A stretch of DNA of 34,221 bases from CAYSBK01 sp964429265 (GTDB taxonomy: Bacteria; Planctomycetota; Phycisphaerae; Sedimentisphaerales; Anaerobacaceae). The notes under the pieces were generated by a model that saw only the letters and a list, made by a program, of their open reading frames with translations, did no database searches and was not told the origin of the DNA. Where the stretch lies: assembly GCA_964429265.1 (NCBI GenBank), contig CAYSBK010000009.1, forward strand, positions 1-34,221, given 5' to 3'. Both the position numbers and the translations under genes were made by a program. Below, piece by piece: positions 21,742 through 29,885 of the stretch. Within the stretch, counting starts at the first letter, position 1; every line of letters begins with the position of its first letter.

Positions 21742-24297
21742 TTAAACCACGATATTGACCAGTCGCGGTTTGACCACGATGATTCTTCCAGGTTGTCTGT
21801 CACCGACGATGCCCTTTATCTTCGGCCTGCTGAGTGCAGCCTCCTTTATGGATTCCTCATCTGCATCAGCCGCTATGACAATCCTGTCCCTGACCTTACC
21901 ATTAACCTGCACGGCAAGTTCGAGTTGCCTTTCCTTGACCATCTCCTTGTCGTATTCGGGCCACGGTTCGTAGGCAAGGCTCTCGCCGTGCCCGAGACGC
22001 TGCCAGAGCTCCTCGGCGATGTGCGGGGCAAACGGCGCCAGTATCAGCAGCAGCTTTTCAACCACCGCTTTCGGCCTTATTTGCTGCCTGCCCAAGTGGT
22101 TGACGAAAATCATCATAGCGCTGATAGCGGTATTGAAGGCGAAACTCTCGATATCCTCGCCCACCTTCTTTATCGTCTGGTGCAGCAGCCGGCACGTCTG
22201 CTCGTCGGCATCCACATCTTGGACCGCGTCACTTACCTCGCCCGTTTCTTCGTTGATGACCAGTCGCCACAGCTTCTGCAGGAACCTGTGCACCCCCTCC
22301 ACGCCCTGCATATTCCAGGGTTTTGTCGCTCCCAGCGGCCCCATGAACATCTCGTACAGTCGCATCGAATCCGCCCCATACTCGGCTACCACGCGGTCCG
22401 GGTTCACCACGTTGCCCCGCGACTTGCTCATCTTCTGCCCGTCTTCCCCGAGAATCATTCCCTGGTTTACCAACCTCGTAAACGGTTCCTTCGTGCTGAC
22501 GTATCCCAGGTCGTACAGCAGCTTATGCCAGAATCGCGCGTAGAGAAGGTGAAGCACCGCGTGCTCGGCGCCGCCGATGTACAGGTCCACCGGCATCCAG
22601 TACCGCTGTTTCTCATACTCCCAGGGTTCCCTGTCATTGTGGGGGTCGATGTACCGCAGGTAATACCAGCAACTGCCCGCCCACTGTGGCATCGTGTTGG
22701 TCTCCCGCCGGCAGCGCGTCCCGTCTGCAAGCGTAACGTTCACCCACTGCTCGATTGTAGCCAGCGGCGACTCCCCCGTACCGGATGGCCTGTAACTTTC
22801 TACCGGGGGCAGCTCCAGCGGCAGTTCCTGCTCCGACAGCCCACAGATGCGACCGTCTTCCATATGCAGAATCGGAAAAGGCTCTCCCCAGTAACGCTGC
22901 CGGCTGAACAGCCAATCCCGAAGCTTGTAATTAACGGCCTTTCGGCCAAGCCCTTTCTCGGTTAGCCAGCGCGTAATCTGCTCCTTGAACTCGGCTGTTT
23001 CCAGCCCGTCGAACTGTCCCGAGTTTATCGCCTTGCCGTCGCCGACAAAACAAGCCTCCGCGTTTCTAACCCGCGCTGCCAGCTCCGCGTCCGGCGGTTC
23101 CACAACGGCAACTATCGGCAGGCCGAACTTCTTTGCAAACTCGAAGTCACGCTCGTCATGTGCCGGCACCGCCATAATGGCGCCCGTGCCGTAACTGATC
23201 AGCACGTAATCACTTATCCAGATCGGTATCTTCTGATTGTTTACAGGGTTTATCGCAAAAGCCCCGGTTGGTTCGCCCGTTTTTTCCTTGGAAAGGTCCG
23301 TTCGGTCGAGGTCGCTTTTCCGAGCGGCCGCTTCACGGTACTGCTGCACCGCCGCCTTTCTCTCGGGCTTTGTCAGCCTGTCAACCAGTGGATGCTCCGG
23401 CGCCAGCACCATATAGGTCGCTCCGAAAAGAGTATCCGGCCGGGTCGTGAAAACCCGAATCGTCTCTTCCAGACCCTCCACTTTGAAATCAACCTCGGCC
23501 CCGACGCTCTTGCCTATCCAGTCCCTTTGCAGTTTTTTTATCGACTCCGGCCAGTCAAGCTCATCCAGGTCCGCAAGCAGCCTTTCGGCGTACTTGGTTA
23601 TCCGCAGCATCCACTGCCGCATCGGCTTTCTGACGACGGGGTGACCGCCTCGCTCGCTGACGCCGCCCACCACCTCCTCGTTGGCAAGAACCGTACCCAG
23701 CGCCGGGCACCAGTTCACGGGCACCTCGGCCTCGTAGGCCAGCCGGTGCTCATCGATATAGCGCCGCTTCTGCTCTTCGCTGAGACCCTCCGGTATCGGC
23801 AACTGGTCGATGGGCTTGGCTTTTTGCTCCTTCTCGTCGAAATAACTGTTGAAAAACTTCAGAAATATCCATTGGGTCCATTTGTAATATGCCGGGTCGG
23901 TGGTGTTTATCTCCCGGTCCCAGTCGTAACTGAAACCCAGCGACTTGATTTGCTTGCGGATGTTATCGATGTTCTTCTGCGTAGTTACAACCGGGTTCGT
24001 GCCGGTCTCAATGGCATACTGCTCGGCCGGCAGGCCGAACGCGTCCCACCCCATCGGGTGCAGCACGTTGAAACCTCGCATCCTCCTGTACCTGGCGACT
24101 ATGTCGCTGGCCGTATAACCTTCGGGATGGCCCACGTGCAGCCCCTGGGCGCTGGGATACGGAAACATATCCAGAACGTAATACTTCGGCCGGCTGGTGT
24201 CCCCGTCGACCGCCTTGAAGGTCTTGTTATCCTCCCAGAACTTTTGCCACTTCTTCTCGATCGTCCCGAAATCATAGGCACCACGCTTGCTGCTCAT
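21742..24297 (-). CDS. leuS: Leucyl-tRNA synthetase
   Basis: Class I synthetase charging tRNA-Leu (851 residues, normal length). The HIGH motif is HVGH at 54-57 within PYPSAQGLHVGHPEGY; KMSKS is intact at 622-626. The CP1 editing domain is present (FTTRPDTLFGATY, and YGTGAIMAVPAHDERD with its conserved Asp), as are DWLFSRQRYWGEPFP and the C-terminal anticodon-binding part ending in a region with VQVNGKVRD. The ATG at 24297 has AGGA about eight bases upstream. It follows the FmdB-type gene by 24 bases. Confidence 0.98.
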   Translation of the reverse strand: MSSKRGAYDFGTIEKKWQKFWEDNKTFKAVDGDTSRPKYYVLDMFPYPSAQGLHVGHPEGYTASDIVARYRRMRGFNVLHPMGWDAFGLPAEQYAIETGTNPVVTTQKNIDNIRKQIKSLGFSYDWDREINTTDPAYYKWTQWIFLKFFNSYFDEKEQKAKPIDQLPIPEGLSEEQKRRYIDEHRLAYEAEVPVNWCPALGTVLANEEVVGGVSERGGHPVVRKPMRQWMLRITKYAERLLADLDELDWPESIKKLQRDWIGKSVGAEVDFKVEGLEETIRVFTTRPDTLFGATYMVLAPEHPLVDRLTKPERKAAVQQYREAAARKSDLDRTDLSKEKTGEPTGAFAINPVNNQKIPIWISDYVLISYGTGAIMAVPAHDERDFEFAKKFGLPIVAVVEPPDAELAARVRNAEACFVGDGKAINSGQFDGLETAEFKEQITRWLTEKGLGRKAVNYKLRDWLFSRQRYWGEPFPILHMEDGRICGLSEQELPLELPPVESYRPSGTGESPLATIEQWVNVTLADGTRCRRETNTMPQWAGSCWYYLRYIDPHNDREPWEYEKQRYWMPVDLYIGGAEHAVLHLLYARFWHKLLYDLGYVSTKEPFTRLVNQGMILGEDGQKMSKSRGNVVNPDRVVAEYGADSMRLYEMFMGPLGATKPWNMQGVEGVHRFLQKLWRLVINEETGEVSDAVQDVDADEQTCRLLHQTIKKVGEDIESFAFNTAISAMMIFVNHLGRQQIRPKAVVEKLLLILAPFAPHIAEELWQRLGHGESLAYEPWPEYDKEMVKERQLELAVQVNGKVRDRIVIAADADEESIKEAALSRPKIKGIVGDRQPGRIIVVKPRLVNIVV

Positions 24298-24321
24298 TGT
24301 CTTTTCCTGGCTCCGAAAGAA

Positions 24322-24543
24322 TCAGTCCTCTGGGCGACCGCCTGCATGCGGGCAGGTCCGGTCCGAACAGCCGAAGCATTTTCTTGAATCACCTTCGGCC
24401 ACCTTTGGCGAAAAGACTGAAAATTGCTTCTTCAGCCTCCTTCCGCCGCAGTGCGGACACACCCTGCGCCCCGGCCGCGAACCCGACTCGAGAAACTCGC
24501 ACCCGAGACCACAATCTTGACACTTGTACTCGTAAATCGGCAC
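24322..24543 (-). CDS. FmdB-family zinc ribbon protein
   Basis: A 73-residue protein of the FmdB regulatory family. The GTG at 24543 is chosen because it gives the family start MPIYEYKCQDCG; the longer frame is not conserved-like. Two Cys pairs, C8/C11 and C29/C32 (VCPHCGGRRLKK), make a zinc ribbon; a second Cys-rich patch (CFGCSDRTCPHAG) near the end is common in this family. The upstream sequence has GGGGG at Shine-Dalgarno distance. It is the first gene before leuS, and an inverted repeat lies about 43 bases upstream of its start. Function of the family is unclear; formamidase regulation was the original assignment. Confidence 0.85.
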   Translation of the reverse strand: MPIYEYKCQDCGLGCEFLESGSRPGRRVCPHCGGRRLKKQFSVFSPKVAEGDSRKCFGCSDRTCPHAGGRPED

Positions 24544-24585
24544 AAATACCCCCGGCCGAATCGAAATAATCACTCTGGACTTCAC

Positions 24586-24629
24586 GCCGGCTCATTGCCG
24601 TCCGAAAAAGCCTACTACAATGAGCCGGC
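24586..24629. repeat. Perfect 12-bp inverted repeat upstream of the FmdB-type gene
   Basis: GCCGGCTCATTG (24586-24597) and CAATGAGCCGGC (24618-24629) are perfect inverted copies separated by 20 bases. The repeat lies in the 139-base space between the Ahb-type gene and the FmdB-type gene. No T-run follows on either strand, so an operator or a processed hairpin is as likely as a terminator. Confidence 0.7.
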
Positions 24630-24682
24630 AAAATCAATCCTCAACACCGCCATGACGCCGTCGCGCTGCGCTCGGGCGGGGT

Positions 24683-25168
24683 TCACCGCTGGGGACCCGC
24701 CGCACCAAAGCGGGCGTCGAGCTTGAACAGCCGCTCCATCGGCAGGTTCAGCACCTGTTCAGGTTTCAGTGACAACGCCGACCGGATCTGCTCAAGTATC
24801 TCCAGGACCCTGTCCTGGCCGACGGCGATTATTGTAAACCAGATGTTGAACCGGTGGCGCCTCTCATAGCTGTGGGTCACCTCGTCAAAGGCACCGATTA
24901 CCTTTGCCGAGCGTTCCACCGCATCGGCCGGCACACTTACTGCCGCAAGCGTGCCGGCAAAACCCAGCTTGGCGGAATCGAGGCTCACGCCTATCCGCCT
25001 GATCACGCCCGCGCTGGTCATCTTCTCGATTCGCGGCCATAGCTCATCCACCGCTACCCCGACCGTCCGGGCGATAACGTCATATGGCCTGCGTTGCAGC
25101 GGAAAGTCATACTGCAGCGAATGCAGTATCCGCCTGTCCAAGTCATCCAGGTCTATGCTCTCGCTCAT
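24683..25168 (-). CDS. Siroheme decarboxylase subunit (AhbA/AhbB family, Lrp/AsnC-like)
   Basis: A 161-residue protein with an N-terminal Lrp/AsnC-type HTH (LDDLDRRILHSLQYDFPLQR, then VIARTVGVAVDELWPRIEKM) and a ligand domain. The diagnostic HSYERRHRFNIWFT segment matches the HNYxRxHxYNxWFT pattern of siroheme decarboxylases (AhbA/B, NirD/L/G/H), which convert siroheme to 12,18-didecarboxysiroheme on the route to heme (or heme d1). The heme-gene neighbours (cobA-hemD and hemL, divergent) support this. Normally two subunits are encoded side by side; only one is here, so A or B cannot be assigned. ATG 25168 is chosen from family resemblance; Shine-Dalgarno is weak. Confidence 0.88.
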   Translation of the reverse strand: MSESIDLDDLDRRILHSLQYDFPLQRRPYDVIARTVGVAVDELWPRIEKMTSAGVIRRIGVSLDSAKLGFAGTLAAVSVPADAVERSAKVIGAFDEVTHSYERRHRFNIWFTIIAVGQDRVLEILEQIRSALSLKPEQVLNLPMERLFKLDARFGAAGPQR

Positions 25169-25261
25169 CTCGTGGCATCCGAATGTCTCTGTTGGGTCCG
25201 CACTCGTGTTCAAAAAGACAACCTCATTGCCGAAACCGACCGAACAAGCCTCGCCTCATCC

Positions 25262-25290
25262 TTGACCGCACCTGGAATGCCAAGTATAGT
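25262..25290 (+). promoter_or_regulatory. Promoter of the cobA-hemD/hemL operon
   Basis: TTGACC (25262-25267), 17-base spacer, TATAGT (25285-25290). The start near 25297 gives a leader of about 137 bases. The leader has a weak element CGCT-GCCGAGA-AGCG followed by TTTTT that could attenuate, but the stem is only four pairs. No known riboswitch was recognised. Confidence 0.7.
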
Positions 25291-25433
25291 TTAGAAGCTC
25301 CGGCCTGTAAAGCAAGACAACCAGGTAAAGAACGGGAACAGGCTTTGGACCGCTGCCGAGAAGCGTTTTTGCCAATTACGGCAACTCACGGAAGGTCTGC
25401 TCCGTTGCCCAATGTCGGATGCAGCGAGGCGCA

Positions 25434-26849
25434 ATGTCGAAAGGCAAAGTATATCTGGTCGGCGCCGGTCCCGGTGACCCGGGCCTTATGACGCTGAAAG
25501 GCTATCGCCTGCTGTGTCGGGCGGACGTCGTTCTCCACGACCACCTCGTACCAGTCGAGTTGCTGGCTTGTTGCAAACCCTCCGCCGAGATTATACCCGT
25601 GGGCAAGTTCGCCGGCAGGCACACCCTCCCGCAGGCGCAGATAAACCAGATGCTCGTGGAAAAAGCCAGCAACAACAGCATAGTCGTGCGCCTCAAGGGC
25701 GGTGACCCTTTTCTTTTCGGCCGCGGCGGCGAGGAAGCCGAGGCCTGTGCACAAGCGGGCATCGACTTCGAGGTCGTCCCGGGTATAACCAGCGCACTTG
25801 CGGCCCCGACCTATGCCGGCATCCCTCCCACACACAGAGACTATACCCCCAGCGTCGCAATAGTCACGGGACACCGCAGGCAGGATAAACAACTGGAGAT
25901 ACCCAGGGCGGGCACCATAATCTTCCTTATGGGCGTGGCCAACGTTCGTCAGATTATCACTGCGCTGCTGGACGCCGGCTGGCCCTCCACGACCAGAATC
26001 GCAGCAATTGAAAACGCCACCTGCTACAACCAGCGCGTCATCACCGGAACGCTGGATAACTTTGCCGAAGTCGTTCACAGGGAAAACCTGCGCACACCGG
26101 CCGTTTTTATCGCCGGCACCGTCGTCGAACTGCGACAAAAGCTCAAATGGTTCGATACAAAACCGACGGTCCTGTTCTGCGGGCTGCACCCGGAAAGATA
26201 TGAGCACCTCGGCAACATCCTGCACAGGCCGATGATAGATTGTGTCGCCCTGGATGACTATGGTCCGCTCGACACGGCATTGGAAAGGCTGAACTCGTTT
26301 GATTGGATCGTCTTTACCAGTGGCAACGCCATAAAATTCTTCTTCCACAGGCTCCGTGCCACCGGACGGGATGCCCGCGCCATTGTCCCCGCAAAAGTAG
26401 CAGTGATCGGCGCCGCATCGGCCGAACGTCTCGCGGACTTCGGCGTTGCCGCCGACCTCTGTGCAGGTGTCGAATCCAGCGCCGGCCTTCTGCAGGAGTT
26501 TCGACGACTTGGCGTGCGCGACAAGGCGATACTGTTGCCCCAGTCGCAAATCGCCGGCAGCGAATTGTCCGACGGGCTGACCGAATTGGGCGCGGCCGTC
26601 GAGGTTGTCCCGGTCTACAAAACAATCCAAAGAGACCCCGGCGAAATCGACTTTGCTCACATCGACCAAATACTGTTCACCAGCGGCTCAACCGTCCGCG
26701 CTTTCGTTGAAAAATTCGGCTCCGTACCGGAACACATCAAGGTATTTTGTTTGGGCCCGGTCACGTTGGCCGAAGCCGCAAAGCATAACATCAGGGCAGA
26801 GCTTTTGCCCGGCAGTAAGGCTGCACGCGGAAGTACACACGATGATTAA
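25434..26849 (+). CDS. cobA: Uroporphyrinogen-III C-methyltransferase / uroporphyrinogen-III synthase fusion
   Basis: A 471-residue bifunctional tetrapyrrole enzyme. Residues about 1-245 are the SUMT domain: YLVGAGPGDPGLMTLKG, VVLHDHLV, GKFAGRHTLPQAQIN, VRLKGGDPFLFGRGGEEAEA, VVPGITSALAAPTYAGIP and FLMGVAN, with full methyltransferase motifs, converting uroporphyrinogen III to precorrin-2. Residues about 255-465 are a HemD domain (WIVFTSGNAIKFFFHRL, KVAVIGAASAERL, ILFTSGSTVRAF) that closes the macrocycle. The second ATG (25434) is used because GAGG lies just before it; ATG 25419 is possible. hemL overlaps its end by eight bases. Confidence 0.95.
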   Translation: MSKGKVYLVGAGPGDPGLMTLKGYRLLCRADVVLHDHLVPVELLACCKPSAEIIPVGKFAGRHTLPQAQINQMLVEKASNNSIVVRLKGGDPFLFGRGGEEAEACAQAGIDFEVVPGITSALAAPTYAGIPPTHRDYTPSVAIVTGHRRQDKQLEIPRAGTIIFLMGVANVRQIITALLDAGWPSTTRIAAIENATCYNQRVITGTLDNFAEVVHRENLRTPAVFIAGTVVELRQKLKWFDTKPTVLFCGLHPERYEHLGNILHRPMIDCVALDDYGPLDTALERLNSFDWIVFTSGNAIKFFFHRLRATGRDARAIVPAKVAVIGAASAERLADFGVAADLCAGVESSAGLLQEFRRLGVRDKAILLPQSQIAGSELSDGLTELGAAVEVVPVYKTIQRDPGEIDFAHIDQILFTSGSTVRAFVEKFGSVPEHIKVFCLGPVTLAEAAKHNIRAELLPGSKAARGSTHDD

Positions 26850-28119
26850 CAAAAAAAGCCGCAGACTTTATCGTGACGCGGTACGCCTCATACCCGGCGG
26901 CGTAAACAGCCCCGTCCGCGCGTTTAAGGCGGTCGGCGCCGAGCCGATATTCATCGACAAAGCAAAGGGCGCCTACCTCTACGACGCCGACGGCAACAGG
27001 TACATCGACTATTGTCTTTCGTGGGGACCGATGATACTCGGCCACGCCCACAAGGACGTCCTCGCACGCGTTCGAAAGGCCATTGCGAAAGGCACCAGTT
27101 TCGGCATACCGACCGCCGCCGAGACGCAACTGGCACGGTTGATTGTCGATGCGGTAAAGTCCATCCAGAAAGTACGGCTGGTCAACTCCGGAACCGAGGC
27201 GGTGATGACCGCAATCCGCCTGGCGCGAGGCTGTACCCGCCGCGACAAGATAATCAAGTTCATCGGCTGCTACCACGGCCACGTCGACCATATGCTCGTG
27301 AAGGCCGGCTCCGGCGCCACCACCTTCTCCACCCCGAGCAGCCCCGGCGTGCCGCGCGACTTCACCAGGCACACCATTGTACTTCCGTATAATAACATCA
27401 GCGCGATCAGGGATGCTTTCAGAAAGCACGGCCGCAAAATCGCCGCAGTCATTGTCGAGCCCGTCGCCGGAAATATGGGCGTGGTTGTCCCAAAACCCCG
27501 CTTCCTCGAAACAATGCGCACATTGTGTACCAGAAATGGCAGCATACTTATCTTCGACGAGGTGATTACGGGCTTCCGGCTGCGGTACGGCAGCGTCCAG
27601 GAAATGTTCGGCATCGAGGCCGACCTCACCTGCCTCGGGAAAATCGTCGGCGGCGGCTTTCCCATCGGAGCCTGCGGAGGAAAAGCCGACCTTATGGACA
27701 ATCTCGCCCCCGACGGAAGCATCTACCAGGCTGGCACACTTTCGGGCAACCCCGTTTGCGTCGCCGCCGGAATCGCAACTCTGAAACTGCTCAAGGAACA
27801 AAAACCCTACGATTACCTCGACCAACTGACGGCCGAATTGTGTAACCGAATTGACTCAACCCTCGACAAAGCCGGTGTCGAACACACCGTCAACCGGATT
27901 GGCTCGATGTTCACGGTCTTTTTCAATCCGAAGCCCGTCGTCGATTATGACTGCGCCATAAGGTCTGACACCGCCGCTTATGCCCGCTACTTCCAGGGGA
28001 TGCTGAACGCCGGTGTCTACCTGCCGCCCTCGCAGTTTGAGGCGTGCTTTCTCTCAACCGAACACACCCACAAGGATATCGAACGAACCGTCGCAGCCGT
28101 GCAAAAGGTTTTTCCCTGA
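26842..28119 (+). CDS. hemL: Glutamate-1-semialdehyde 2,1-aminomutase
   Basis: PLP enzyme that makes 5-aminolevulinate from glutamate-1-semialdehyde in the C5 route (425 residues, normal). Motifs: PGGVNSPVRAFKAVG at the start, SWGPMILGHAH, VNSGTEAVMTAIRLAR, CYHGHVDHML, GIPTAAE, IFDEVITGFR with the PLP-ring Asp, and LGKIVGGGFPIGACGG with the catalytic Lys at 267. The ATG at 26842 overlaps cobA-hemD by eight bases and has GGAAG upstream. With cobA-hemD and the divergent Ahb-type gene it points to siroheme-dependent heme synthesis in this organism. Confidence 0.97.
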   Translation: MINKKSRRLYRDAVRLIPGGVNSPVRAFKAVGAEPIFIDKAKGAYLYDADGNRYIDYCLSWGPMILGHAHKDVLARVRKAIAKGTSFGIPTAAETQLARLIVDAVKSIQKVRLVNSGTEAVMTAIRLARGCTRRDKIIKFIGCYHGHVDHMLVKAGSGATTFSTPSSPGVPRDFTRHTIVLPYNNISAIRDAFRKHGRKIAAVIVEPVAGNMGVVVPKPRFLETMRTLCTRNGSILIFDEVITGFRLRYGSVQEMFGIEADLTCLGKIVGGGFPIGACGGKADLMDNLAPDGSIYQAGTLSGNPVCVAAGIATLKLLKEQKPYDYLDQLTAELCNRIDSTLDKAGVEHTVNRIGSMFTVFFNPKPVVDYDCAIRSDTAAYARYFQGMLNAGVYLPPSQFEACFLSTEHTHKDIERTVAAVQKVFP

Positions 28120-28153
28120 CATTTTTAAGCAGCACCTGTAATAGGGAGGTCCT

Positions 28154-29029
28154 ATGCAAAATCCCACGGCATTCACGGTCGCGGGCGTCGATGGGTGCAG
28201 GGGCGGTTGGTGTGTCGCAATGGCTGTGCAGAAAGAAACAATGTCTCCGCGTGGTCGCCGGCCGCGTCTGACGTTGCTGAATCTGTTCGTTGTCGATGAC
28301 TTCGCTGCGGTTATCAGCACTACGCAGCATTGCGAAATGGTTTGCGTGGATATACCTATCGGCTTGAGCAACGGACCGCAGCCTCGACGGTGCGACAGGC
28401 AAGCCCGCAAACTGCTCGGCAGGCCTCGCGCCGCCAGCGTATTCTTTGTCCCTCCCAGGCAGTGTCTGGCTGCAGACGATTACGAAACCGCAAGTCAGAT
28501 TTGCCTGCGGCAGGGGGGCAGAAAGCTCAGCACCCAGAGCTTCGCCCTGTTGAAAAAAATACGCCAGGTCGACCGGCTGATGACGCCGTTCTTGCAGAAA
28601 CGGCTGCGGGAAACGCATCCCGAGCTTTGCTTCCGGGCGCTCAACGGCAATCAGCCGGTCAAATACAACAAGAAAACCGTCGCCGGCTGCCAGCTCCGTC
28701 TCAAACTCCTCCAGACCGTCATTGCTAACGTCCCGAAGGTCCTTGCACGCACGCCTCCCAGCGGCTGGGCCGTCGACGACGCCCTCGATGCGATAGTTGC
28801 CGCCTGGGCCGCTGCCCAGATGCTCGCGGGCAGGGCCCGTAGCCTGCCCGAGGACCCGCCGCTCGACGCCAGGAAACTGGCAATGGAAATCGTATGTCCC
28901 TTGCCGCCACGACGATCCGGGGCCGCGCACGATCCGAACGGCCCTGCAGACTGCCCACGGCATCATCGCCGGGACACAGCAACCAAATCACTTCCGACCA
29001 AACGTTATGTCGAAGGACTGGGCCCATAG
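28154..29029 (+). CDS. DUF429 family protein (predicted RNase H-like nuclease)
   Basis: A 291-residue protein with the DUF429 pattern: VAGVDGCRGGWCVAM (first acidic residue), MVCVDIPIGL (second), RRCDRQARKLLG, ASVFFVPPRQCL, THPELCFRALNG and VDDALDAIVAAWAA (third acidic cluster). DUF429 is predicted to have an RNase H-like fold; the activity is not established to my knowledge. The ATG at 28154 has GGGAGG five bases upstream. The last 45 or so residues (Pro, Arg, His-rich) look like an extension that arises where the gene overlaps the next one by 23 bases. Fourth-to-last position in a likely four-gene operon after hemL (34-base gap). Confidence 0.85.
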   Translation: MQNPTAFTVAGVDGCRGGWCVAMAVQKETMSPRGRRPRLTLLNLFVVDDFAAVISTTQHCEMVCVDIPIGLSNGPQPRRCDRQARKLLGRPRAASVFFVPPRQCLAADDYETASQICLRQGGRKLSTQSFALLKKIRQVDRLMTPFLQKRLRETHPELCFRALNGNQPVKYNKKTVAGCQLRLKLLQTVIANVPKVLARTPPSGWAVDDALDAIVAAWAAAQMLAGRARSLPEDPPLDARKLAMEIVCPLPPRRSGAAHDPNGPADCPRHHRRDTATKSLPTKRYVEGLGP

Positions 29030-29885
29030 AACCGCACAGCAGCTTGTAAGCGCCGGCCTTGTGGACCAGGGCCTGTGCGTGGTACTTGGTGCCTGCGACA
29101 CGGGCAAGACGATACTGGTTCAGGCTATCGCCCACCTTGCCGCCACCGGCAGGGCGGTTGCAATTGTGGACGCCGACATCGGCCAATCGCACATCGGGCC
29201 GCCCGGCACCGTCGGCTGGGCGATCCTGGAAGACGACCATAATGACGTTACGCACCTGCAACCGTCCGGTATCGCTTTCGTTGGCGATATCACACCGGCA
29301 CGCCACCTGCTGCAGCTCACCGCTGCTATGCTGCAATCCGTCGAACAAGCCTCATCCGCGGCAGATGTGGTCATCCTTGACACGCCTGGCTTCGTCGCAG
29401 GCCGGCCTGCGAAGGCGCTGTGGTGGACCGTCCTGCAGATACTTCCCGTGCGAACATTGGCAGCAGTCAGCCGCGCCGGCGAACTGCACGAAATTCTTGC
29501 CGGCTTGCGGCACCTCGACTTCAGGCTTGAAAACGTAAGTGCCCCCGCAAATATAAAACCAAAAAGCCCATCTGACAGGCGCCGTTACCGCATCGAGCGG
29601 TTCCGCAGGTATTTTCGAAACGCCGGGCAGCACACCCTGAATCTCAACCATCTCGCTGTTCAGACGATGACCGGCCTCGGCCGGCAACCTCCGCTGAAGC
29701 GCCTGGCGGCACTGAGAGACCGCAACGCAAGAGACCTTGCCGTCGGCGTCGTCACAGACTGGCAGCCCATCAAAGCCGCGGCAACAATCCTCGCTCCCCC
29801 CGTCGATACAGGTAATATCGGTTGCCTCGTTGTTGGTGACGCCGAATTAGACCCCGCGGAACTGAACGCCGCTGCGCCCTCTTAG
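29007..29885 (+). CDS. Clp1/Grc3-like polynucleotide 5'-kinase
   Basis: A 292-residue P-loop protein. Walker A is GACDTGKT at residues 28-35, in the form seen in the Clp1/Grc3 RNA kinase family, followed by VAIVDADIGQSHIGPPGTVG, the Clp1-type Walker B/clasp region with DxDxGQ and PPGTVG. Further on, GDITPARHL and VVILDTPGFVAGRPA match the same family, and a C-terminal domain ends the protein. The ATG at 29007 is preferred to the longer frame back to 28797, which lies inside the DUF429 gene. The 23-base overlap with that gene suggests coupled translation. Members of this family phosphorylate the 5'-OH of RNA or DNA; here that is inferred. Its stop overlaps that of uxaC. Confidence 0.82.
   Translation: MSKDWAHRTAQQLVSAGLVDQGLCVVLGACDTGKTILVQAIAHLAATGRAVAIVDADIGQSHIGPPGTVGWAILEDDHNDVTHLQPSGIAFVGDITPARHLLQLTAAMLQSVEQASSAADVVILDTPGFVAGRPAKALWWTVLQILPVRTLAAVSRAGELHEILAGLRHLDFRLENVSAPANIKPKSPSDRRRYRIERFRRYFRNAGQHTLNLNHLAVQTMTGLGRQPPLKRLAALRDRNARDLAVGVVTDWQPIKAAATILAPPVDTGNIGCLVVGDAELDPAELNAAAPS

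Noticed and set aside
23158..24387. 409-residue plus-strand frame antisense to leuS
   Set aside because: Shadow of leuS in a GC-rich genome; no recognisable motif or ribosome site.
25297..25433. Possible cobalamin or other riboswitch in the 137-base leader of cobA-hemD
   Set aside because: No conserved cobalamin-box-like sequence or strong terminator hairpin; only a four-pair stem before TTTTT.
25386..26669. 427-residue minus-strand frame over cobA-hemD
   Set aside because: Antisense shadow of an obvious two-domain tetrapyrrole enzyme.
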